Of a stretch of DNA of 5,721 nucleotides, positions 1 to 5,260 are shown one piece after another; within the stretch, counting starts at the first letter, position 1; each line of letters starts with the position of its first letter. The stretch spans positions 221 through 5,941 of the forward strand of contig MGLU01000019.1 of the NCBI GenBank assembly GCA_001796155.1. The letters are read 5' to 3'. The position numbers and the translations under genes were made by a program. Under the pieces are notes generated by a model. The model was not told the DNA's origin, did not search any database, and worked only from the letters and a program-made list of their open reading frames with translations. Source of the stretch: Chlamydiae bacterium RIFCSPHIGHO2_12_FULL_27_8. GTDB lineage: Bacteria > Chlamydiota > Chlamydiia > Chlamydiales > SM23-39.

Positions 1-2337
1 GTAGATGAAATAGATTCTATTTTAATTGATGAAGCAAGAACTCCATTAATAATTTCCGGTCCTGCAAAAGAAAGTAAGCAGATGTATGACGAATTAAAAT
101 CAAATGTTTCTCTGATTGTAAAAAATCAAAAAGATTTATGTTTAAGACTTTCTTTAGAAGCTAAAAAAATACTAGATGAAATTGAAATTATCAAAGATGA
201 ACTTCTTCAAAAACTTTCAAAAGTAAATGAAGAAAAAGCATCAGATGCTTTTCAAAAACTTTGGCTTGTTTCAAAAGGAACCCCAAGAAATAAAATTTTG
301 AAAAGATTTTTAGAACATCCTGATTTAAGAGACAGACTTGATAAATTAGAAACATATTATCATATGGACCAAAATAAAAAAGAAAAGTCTAATATTTTAT
401 CGGAACTTTTTATAATCATTGATGAAAGAGCATCGGAATTTGAATTGACAGACAAAGGAATAAACGCTTGGGCAAAACTTACAAATGACAGTGAATCTCA
501 AAATGATTTTATAATGCTTGATCTTGGATATGAATATTTAAAAATTGATGATGATAAAACTTTTTCTGCAAAAGAAAAAATTGAAAAAAAATTATCCTTA
601 AAAGATCAAGATCTGAAAAGAAAAGAGAGATCCCATAATTTGAGACAGCTTTTTAGAGCCCATCTTTTAATGGAAAAAGATGTAGATTACATTGTCCAAA
701 ACAATGAAATAATAATTATCGATGAAAACACAGGCAGACCTCAGCCCGGAAGAAGATTTTCTGATGGACTTCATCAAGCTATAGAAGCAAAAGAAAATGT
801 CAAAGTTCAAAAAGAATCTCAAACATATGCTACAATTACTCTTCAAAATTATTTCAGAATGTATGAAAAACTTTCAGGGATGACCGGAACAGCTATAACT
901 GAAGCTTTTGAATTTAAACAGATTTATAATTTGGATGTAATAGTTATTCCGACCTATTGCCCTTGCCAAAGAAAAGATTCAAATGATGAAATTTACATGA
1001 CTGAAAGAGAAAAATATAATGCTATCTTAAAAGAAGTAAAAATTCTTCATGCTCTTAAAAGACCAATATTAATAGGAACAGAATCTGTAGAAATATCAGA
1101 AAAACTTTCAAGAATTTTTAAACAAAATAACTTGGTTCATAATGTTTTAAATGCAAAAAATCATGAAAGAGAAGCAGAAATCATTTCTAATGCCGGGCAA
1201 TTAGCTGCAATTACTATTGCAACTAATATGGCAGGAAGAGGAACAGATATTAAACTTACAAAAGAGACAAAAGAAGCAGGCGGACTGCATGTAATGGGAA
1301 CAACAAGGCACCATTCAAGAAGAATTGATCGTCAGCTTAGAGGAAGATCAGGAAGGCTTGGAGATCCCGGTTCTTCAAAATTTTATGTTTCATTTGAAGA
1401 TTCGTTAATGAGACTTTTTGCTTCAAACAGACTTACCTCCCTTCTTCAAAGATTTAGACCGCCGGAAGGAGAGCCAATATCTGCAGGAGTATTAAATAAA
1501 TCTATTGAAACTGCTCAAAAAAGAGTGGAACAAAGAAATTTTACAATGCGTAAATACACTTTAGAATATGACGATGTAATGAACAAACAAAGACAAGAAA
1601 TTTATTCATTTAGAAATGATATATTATCATCTGATAATTCTATCGAAATTGCAAAAGATGTTATTGAAAGCACCCTTGTTCAAAAAATAAGCACTTTTTA
1701 TGAATCTAGAAATGTAAATATCCATCTTTTAAAAGAGTTTTTAACTCAAAACTTTTTTATAACATTTAATGAAAATGATTTTAAATCATTAAAAATGGAA
1801 GAGGTTCAAAATGAATCTATTGAAAAAGTTTTTAACCTTTTTGAAGAAAAATTAAAAATACAAAAAAATATTATTCACAATATCAAAAAAGACCTATTTG
1901 AAGATGAAAATGACATTATAAAAAATGTTCTTAAAAATATTATGATTTCAATAATTGATAAACACTGGCAGGAGCATCTTTTAAATATTGATCATTTAAG
2001 AACTGATGTCAATTTAAGAGCTGTTGGGCAAAAAGATCCATTAATTGAATTTAAAAATGAAGCATTTTCTCTTTTTGAAAAGTTTTCAAATATTCTTCAA
2101 ATGCATATAGCAACTGATCTTTTTAAATTTGAAATGGTTGTTCCAAAAAAATCTCTTCAGGAAAGTTTAAAAAATTTAAATTTAAATTCTGACACACCTT
2201 TTTCATATGACGAAAATACCAAACCAAAAGAAGAACTATTAATGCCGATAACAAATGAAAATAAAGTTCAAAGAAATGAATCTTGTCCATGTGGAAGTGG
2301 TAAAAAATATAAAAAATGCTGCGGAGCAATAGATTAA
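1..2337 (+). CDS. secA: Preprotein translocase ATPase SecA, 5'-truncated by the window edge
   Basis: SecA is the cytosolic/peripheral ATPase that drives unfolded preproteins through the SecYEG channel. The reading frame is open from base 1 and gives 778 residues; the first in-frame ATG (base 82) is internal, not the start. The fragment opens at Walker B (DEID, residues 2-5) and LIDEARTPLIISG, so about 200 N-terminal residues including Walker A lie outside. In order (window residues): a long family-specific insert, about 28-175; IIDENTGRPQPGRRFSDG of the cross-linking domain, about 239-256; SGMTGTA, 292-298; ATNMAGRGTDIKL, 407-419; the QLRGRSGRLGDPG motif VI with arginine fingers, 445-457; EYDDVMNKQR of the scaffold helix, 522-531; VGQKDPLIEFKNEAF, 675-689. 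The C-terminal SEC-C zinc motif CPCGSGKKYKKCC (Cys 762, 764, 773, 774) is intact. Extrapolated full length is about 980 residues, close to the 969 I recall for Chlamydia SecA. The insert and overall wording point to Chlamydiota. The stop overlaps the convergent downstream gene. Confidence 0.97.
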   Translation, partial: VDEIDSILIDEARTPLIISGPAKESKQMYDELKSNVSLIVKNQKDLCLRLSLEAKKILDEIEIIKDELLQKLSKVNEEKASDAFQKLWLVSKGTPRNKILKRFLEHPDLRDRLDKLETYYHMDQNKKEKSNILSELFIIIDERASEFELTDKGINAWAKLTNDSESQNDFIMLDLGYEYLKIDDDKTFSAKEKIEKKLSLKDQDLKRKERSHNLRQLFRAHLLMEKDVDYIVQNNEIIIIDENTGRPQPGRRFSDGLHQAIEAKENVKVQKESQTYATITLQNYFRMYEKLSGMTGTAITEAFEFKQIYNLDVIVIPTYCPCQRKDSNDEIYMTEREKYNAILKEVKILHALKRPILIGTESVEISEKLSRIFKQNNLVHNVLNAKNHEREAEIISNAGQLAAITIATNMAGRGTDIKLTKETKEAGGLHVMGTTRHHSRRIDRQLRGRSGRLGDPGSSKFYVSFEDSLMRLFASNRLTSLLQRFRPPEGEPISAGVLNKSIETAQKRVEQRNFTMRKYTLEYDDVMNKQRQEIYSFRNDILSSDNSIEIAKDVIESTLVQKISTFYESRNVNIHLLKEFLTQNFFITFNENDFKSLKMEEVQNESIEKVFNLFEEKLKIQKNIIHNIKKDLFEDENDIIKNVLKNIMISIIDKHWQEHLLNIDHLRTDVNLRAVGQKDPLIEFKNEAFSLFEKFSNILQMHIATDLFKFEMVVPKKSLQESLKNLNLNSDTPFSYDENTKPKEELLMPITNENKVQRNESCPCGSGKKYKKCCGAID

Positions 2338-2807
2338 TCTTTTATATTTTTAAATCCAAAATATAAAAAAGGAATTGCAAAAAGGCTGTACAAAAACCAA
2401 TATTTTGATTTCCATTTCAAAAATAAAAAGCCATCATCTGAAAATACAAACAATATTATAGAAAAAAGCAGTAAGTTTACGCCTAAAATTAATAATGATG
2501 TTGGCAAAAGTGTTGATTTTTTTTCAGATATCTCATCTTTTTTTTCTTCTTCTTCTTCATTATCATCTTCTTCATCTGTCAGTTTTTTTATCTGAGGATC
2601 AATAGCTTTTGGTTTATATGGAGGAGGATACAAAGATGTTAGAGTTTCTTCATAGCTTAAAGATTTTATATTGTCCCTACTATCTGCTGGAGAATCCTCT
2701 TCTTTAGCAGCTATAAGAGTATTTCCGCAATATGGGCAGATATTTACTTGCAAAGAAACATAACCATCACAACTAGGACATAATTTAGATTTCTCACTTT
2801 GCTGCAT
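2334..2807 (-). CDS. Hypothetical zinc-ribbon membrane protein with acidic linker
   Basis: No specific family is recognised. The 157-residue product begins with a four-cysteine zinc ribbon, CPSC (10-13) and CPYC (24-27), spaced CxxC-x10-CxxC. A polar, probably unstructured middle follows, containing the proline/tyrosine patch YPPPYKPK (60-67) and a strongly acidic run at 79-92. Two hydrophobic segments, about 101-122 and 136-151, look like transmembrane helices with a short loop between them. No signal peptide is seen, so the ribbon and linker are probably cytoplasmic and tethered to the inner membrane. The ATG at 2807 lies just before the first cysteine pair and has only a weak purine-rich AGAGAAAAGA upstream. 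The gene runs against secA, and its TAA uses the same TTAA tetranucleotide as the secA stop. The acidic run is partly encoded by a CTT triplet tract (2546-2557 on the plus strand), which could vary in length. It is real by its intact domain plan; the function is unknown. Confidence 0.82.
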   Translation of the reverse strand: MQQSEKSKLCPSCDGYVSLQVNICPYCGNTLIAAKEEDSPADSRDNIKSLSYEETLTSLYPPPYKPKAIDPQIKKLTDEEDDNEEEEEKKDEISEKKSTLLPTSLLILGVNLLLFSIILFVFSDDGFLFLKWKSKYWFLYSLFAIPFLYFGFKNIKD

Positions 2808-2995
2808 TCTTTTCTCTAAATGGTTTGCTATAAATTTATGCTATCATCTTTTTTTAAAAAAGAAAAATTTCTCTAAGCGTTCTAAATTGAATAATATCAA
2901 TAATTTTAAAAAAAAGATAGTACTAAAATTATAAAATACTATTATTAATAAAATACTTAAATTTAAGATACTTACTTAATGCAAATTTTTATCAA

Positions 2996-3022
2996 TTGAT
3001 AATTAATTATTAATTTTATAAG
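2996..3022 (+). promoter_or_regulatory. Candidate sigma-70-type promoter for glgC
   Basis: TTGATA at 2996-3001 resembles a -35 box (consensus TTGACA). TATAAG at 3017-3022 resembles a -10 box (TATAAT), with a 15-base spacer that is shorter than the ideal 17. Transcription would begin near 3029, leaving a leader of about 30 bases that still includes the purine-rich ribosome-binding-like site at 3035. The call rests on two near-consensus hexamers in extremely AT-rich DNA, where such matches are common, so it is weak. I found no equally good candidate for the minus-strand gene. Confidence 0.3.
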
Positions 3023-3034
3023 TTCCATTTTAGT

Positions 3035-3040
3035 GGAGGA
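3035..3040 (+). promoter_or_regulatory. Shine-Dalgarno-like GGAGGA, unusually far upstream of glgC
   Basis: GGAGGA is the only strong anti-16S match ahead of glgC, but 20 bases separate it from the ATG at 3061 instead of the usual 5-10. No ATG, GTG or TTG lies between it and 3061 in frame, and the frame is closed by TAG at 3031-3033. The spacer consists of A and T runs (AAAAA, TCT, TTTTT) that could fold into a small A-U hairpin and shorten the effective distance. It may still be the functional site. Confidence 0.45.
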
Positions 3041-3060
3041 AAAATCTTTTTTTTAAAAAT

Positions 3061-4329
3061 ATGTTATTTGATCAGAATAGTTCATTAGAAAATATTGCTA
3101 GTGTAATTTTAGCCGGAGGCAAAGGAACTAGACTTCATCCTTTAACAATAAATCATGCAAAACCTTCAGTATCATATGGCGGAAGATATAGGCTCATAGA
3201 TATTCCAATATCTAATTCATTAAATTCAAAAATAAATAAAATTTTAGTAATAGGTCAATATTTGCCTGATGGTTTAAAAAATCATTTAGACAATACCTAT
3301 AGCAAATATAACTTTTCTAAAGATATTGAGTTTACAACACCTGAAAAAGACAAAAATAACAATTTAGTATTTTATGAGGGAACAGCGGACGCTGTAAGAA
3401 AAAATATAAAAAAAATTTTCAAATTCAATAGTGACTACATTTTAATATTATCCGGTGATCAATTATACAATATAGATTTTAAGGAAATGTATGAATTTGC
3501 TAAAAAAAATGATGCAGATCTAACAATAGCTTCTCTGCCGGTTACAAAAAATGATGCAAAAAGGCTTGGCATACTAAAAACTAATGAAAATTTTGAAATT
3601 ATAGATTTTTTTGAGAAACCGCAAAAAGATGAAATTTTAAATTCATTAAAAATGCTAAAATCAAATGACAAAAAAAAATATTTAGGCTCTATGGGCATAT
3701 ATATTTTTAAAACTAAATCACTAGAAAAATTATTAACTCTGGATCCAAGAGATGATTTTGGGAAACATCTTATTCCGACTCAGTTATCTTTAGGGAAAAC
3801 TTTTTCATATATTTATAATGGCTATTGGGAAGATATTGGAACAATAAAATCATTTTATGAAGCTAATATTTCTTTGAGCTTATCTAAATGCGGGCTTAAA
3901 ACTTATGATGAAATAAATCCAATTTATACAACAGCTCATAATCTTCCCGGAGCAAAAATTAAAAATAGCTTAATAGTAGATTCAATTATCTGTGAAGGCT
4001 GCATAATTGAAGCCTGTAAAATTTCAAGGTCAATGATTGGTATAAGAACTAGAATAAATAAAAATGCACTAATTGAAGATAGTGTTTTACTTGGCAATAC
4101 AACTTATAACTCCCTTTTAAACACTAAAAACATTAGAAACACTTTTGAAATCGGAGAAAATACCATCATAAAAAAAGCTATCATTGATGAACATGTAAAA
4201 ATTGGGAAAAATGTTAAATTGATAAACAAAAATAATTATAAAAACTTTGATGGAAAAGAAATTTTTGTTAAAGATGGTATAATAATAGTTACGGCTGAAT
4301 CAATAATTCCAAACAATTATGAATTTTAA
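3061..4329 (+). CDS. glgC: Glucose-1-phosphate adenylyltransferase (ADP-glucose pyrophosphorylase)
   Basis: GlgC converts ATP and glucose-1-phosphate to ADP-glucose and pyrophosphate, the committed step of bacterial glycogen synthesis, in the cytoplasm. The 422-residue length is normal for the family. The N-terminal nucleotidyltransferase domain has the nucleotide loop ILAGGKGTRL (16-25), AKPSVSYGGRYRLIDIPISN (33-52), YEGTADAVRKN (105-115), the catalytic SGDQLY with Asp133, FFEKPQ with the sugar-phosphate lysine Lys187, DDFGKHLIP (231-239) and GYWEDIGTI (254-262). The C-terminal part from about 286 is a left-handed beta-helix with repeated hydrophobic/Gly turns, ending in VKDGIIIV. The ATG at 3061 leaves a 12-residue lead before the first strand, fitting the family, and no other start is available. 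By alignment with E. coli GlgC, its fructose-bisphosphate lysine (Lys39) is Asn31 here, so allosteric control may differ. The gene overlaps the next one by 11 bases. It reads as the chlamydial version. Confidence 0.95.
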   Translation: MLFDQNSSLENIASVILAGGKGTRLHPLTINHAKPSVSYGGRYRLIDIPISNSLNSKINKILVIGQYLPDGLKNHLDNTYSKYNFSKDIEFTTPEKDKNNNLVFYEGTADAVRKNIKKIFKFNSDYILILSGDQLYNIDFKEMYEFAKKNDADLTIASLPVTKNDAKRLGILKTNENFEIIDFFEKPQKDEILNSLKMLKSNDKKKYLGSMGIYIFKTKSLEKLLTLDPRDDFGKHLIPTQLSLGKTFSYIYNGYWEDIGTIKSFYEANISLSLSKCGLKTYDEINPIYTTAHNLPGAKIKNSLIVDSIICEGCIIEACKISRSMIGIRTRINKNALIEDSVLLGNTTYNSLLNTKNIRNTFEIGENTIIKKAIIDEHVKIGKNVKLINKNNYKNFDGKEIFVKDGIIIVTAESIIPNNYEF

Positions 4330-5071
4330 TATTTTTGCTATATCAGATCTGCATCTTGCAATCTCAAATAAAGAAAAGTCAATGGAAGTATTTGAAGGTT
4401 GGACAGACTATACAAACAAAATTAAAAAAAATTGGCTAAAAAAAATTAAAGATAATGACATTTGTCTAATTCCCGGGGATATTTCATGGGCTATGAAGTT
4501 TGAAGATAGTTTGATTGATTTGAATTGGATAAATAATTTACCGGGCAGAAAGGTTATTTTAAGAGGAAATCATGATTACTGGTGGCCTTCTTATACAAAA
4601 CTTTCAAAAAGTTTACCTAAATCTATATTTGCGATATCTAATAACGTTATAAATTTTGAAAATGTTTCAATTGGCGGAAGTAAACTTTTTGATAGTATAG
4701 AATACAACTTCGATGATTATATAAATTTTGTTAAAAACCCATTAGAAAGTTATGACAATGAAGAAGAAATTCAAAAAGATTTGAAGGAAAACATTTTATT
4801 AAGGGAGCTTAATAGACTTACTTTAAGTTTAGAGCAGTTAAATAAAGATGCAAAATATAAAATTGCTCTTACTCATTATCCTCCAATATCTGCAGATTTA
4901 AAAGATTCAAGAGCTTCGAAAATTTTAGAAAGATTTAATATTGATAAATGTATTTTCGGCCATCTTCATTCGGTAAATAAAAACAAAAAACTTTTTGGAG
5001 AAAAAAATAAAATAGATTACATTTTAGCTTCTGCAGATTATATAAATTTTGATCCCATCAAAATTTATTAA
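4319..5071 (+). CDS. Calcineurin-like metallophosphoesterase, substrate unknown
   Basis: This is a two-metal phosphoesterase of the calcineurin-like superfamily, 250 residues, with no signal peptide or membrane segment, hence cytoplasmic. All the metal-site motifs are present in order: DLH (Asp10, His12), GDISWA (Gly53-Asp54), GNHDYWW (Asn84, His85, Asp86), THYPP (His186) and GHLH (His215, His217). The GDISWA and GNHDYWWPS wording is typical of a conserved 'predicted phosphohydrolase' subfamily whose substrate I do not know. The ATG lies inside the last codons of glgC, in the +1 frame and 11 bases before the end of that gene. No Shine-Dalgarno sequence precedes it, so translation probably depends on ribosomes finishing glgC. 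The same neighbour follows glgC in Chlamydia as I recall (CT488), which suggests a conserved pairing but does not prove a role in glycogen metabolism. A charged helical insert at about 140-178 separates the two halves of the active site. Confidence 0.92.
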   Translation: MNFNIFAISDLHLAISNKEKSMEVFEGWTDYTNKIKKNWLKKIKDNDICLIPGDISWAMKFEDSLIDLNWINNLPGRKVILRGNHDYWWPSYTKLSKSLPKSIFAISNNVINFENVSIGGSKLFDSIEYNFDDYINFVKNPLESYDNEEEIQKDLKENILLRELNRLTLSLEQLNKDAKYKIALTHYPPISADLKDSRASKILERFNIDKCIFGHLHSVNKNKKLFGEKNKIDYILASADYINFDPIKIY

Positions 5072-5085
5072 AGAATAACGTAACT

Positions 5086-5125
5086 ATTGAACCTCCCTCT
5101 GTCTTTAGACATGGGGAGGTTCAAT
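5086..5125. repeat. 40-base hairpin resembling an IS200/IS605-family element end
   Basis: ATTGAACCTCCC (5086-5097) is perfectly complementary to GGGAGGTTCAAT (5114-5125). Inside the loop a second stem, TGTC/GACA (5100-5103 with 5108-5111), closes a TTTA tetraloop. The shape and wording (GTCTTTAGAC flanked by CCTCC/GGAGG arms) resemble the subterminal hairpins of IS200/IS605 elements, which are recognised as single-stranded structures by the TnpA transposase. No tnpA, tnpB or second matching hairpin is present, so this would be a solitary end or a small non-autonomous relic. It lies 14 bases after the phosphoesterase stop and could stall transcription. However, neither side has a T tract, so it is not a standard terminator. 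Confidence 0.6.
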
Positions 5126-5161
5126 GACAATATTTAGCTTTAGCGTCTGGGAAGATAATTA

Positions 5162-5199
5162 TTTTTTATGACACAATTTTGAGGGTTTCGTCATAAAAA
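5162..5199. repeat. Perfect 10-base inverted repeat, TTTTTATGAC / GTCATAAAAA
   Basis: TTTTTATGAC at 5163-5172 is the exact reverse complement of GTCATAAAAA at 5190-5199, with a 17-base loop. The stem is A/T-rich at its base and GTCA at its tip. It lies between two convergent genes and could act as a weak bidirectional terminator, or as a paired protein-binding site together with the adjacent direct repeats. The symmetry is directly visible; the role is not known. Confidence 0.5.
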
Positions 5200-5223
5200 G
5201 CGTCGCAAAACTGTCGTAAAAAA
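5190..5223. repeat. Three tandem GTC(A/G)(T/C)AAAA units, 11-12 base period
   Basis: Three imperfect units follow one another: GTCATAAAAAGC (5190-5201), GTCGCAAAACT (5202-5212) and GTCGTAAAAAA (5213-5223). The spacing is about one helical turn, so the GTC edges face the same side of the DNA. An inverted fourth copy lies at 5162-5172. This could be an operator-like array, part of a dispersed intergenic repeat, or a chance low-complexity run; nothing nearby decides which. Confidence 0.4.
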
Positions 5224-5241
5224 TCTAGCCCTCCATTAGGG
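5218..5241 (-). terminator. Weak candidate terminator of the minus-strand ATPase-like gene
   Basis: Read on the minus strand, CCCT-AATGG-AGGG forms a 4-pair, G/C-rich stem, followed after CTAGA by six T residues, 20 bases past the stop of the minus-strand gene. The stem is short and the T run does not abut it, so it only partly meets the pattern of an intrinsic terminator. The T run also overlaps the third short repeat unit. Confidence 0.22.
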
Positions 5242-5260
5242 AAACAGCTGCTTACCTATT

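Larger units (their letters stand above)
2808..3060. other. Divergent intergenic regulatory region, extremely AT-rich
   Basis: These 253 bases separate two divergent genes and contain no plausible coding frame, tRNA or structured RNA that I can see. Promoters for both the zinc-ribbon gene (minus) and glgC (plus) should lie here. Visible structure consists of short AT-rich palindromes: TAGTACTA at 2918-2925, CTTAAATTTAAG at 2956-2967 and ATCAATTGAT at 2991-3000. A short motif also recurs: AAAATACT at 2933-2940 and 2950-2957, and AAGATACT at 2965-2972. T/A homopolymer junctions occur at 2849-2861 and 3047-3059. At this base composition, short palindromes arise often by chance. Confidence 0.6.

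Noticed and set aside
2123..2329. 68-codon minus-strand open frame inside the 3' end of secA
   Set aside because: It lies wholly within the well-supported secA frame, its product is low-complexity hydrophobic sequence with no recognisable motif, and it is explained by AT-rich antisense codons.
3459..3698. 79-codon minus-strand open frame inside glgC
   Set aside because: It is antisense to conserved glgC domain sequence, rich in Phe/Ser from complementing Lys/Glu codons, and has no domain signal.
5086..5125. Hairpin as a standard Rho-independent terminator
   Set aside because: No T tract follows the stem on either strand. The long stem and internal TTTA stem-loop fit a transposon end better, though a transcription-stalling effect remains possible.
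5190..5223. CRISPR array
   Set aside because: The units are only 11-12 bases, contiguous and imperfect, with no spacers.
5086..5260. Complete IS or MITE with two ends
   Set aside because: Only one hairpin of this type is present. The second inverted repeat (5163-5199) differs in sequence, and no target duplication or transposase remnant is visible.
5126..5260. Small coding gene in the gap between the convergent genes
   Set aside because: The minus-strand frames give short runs (for example FCDAFYDETLKIVS before a stop) but none has a supported start, ribosome-binding site or recognisable domain.
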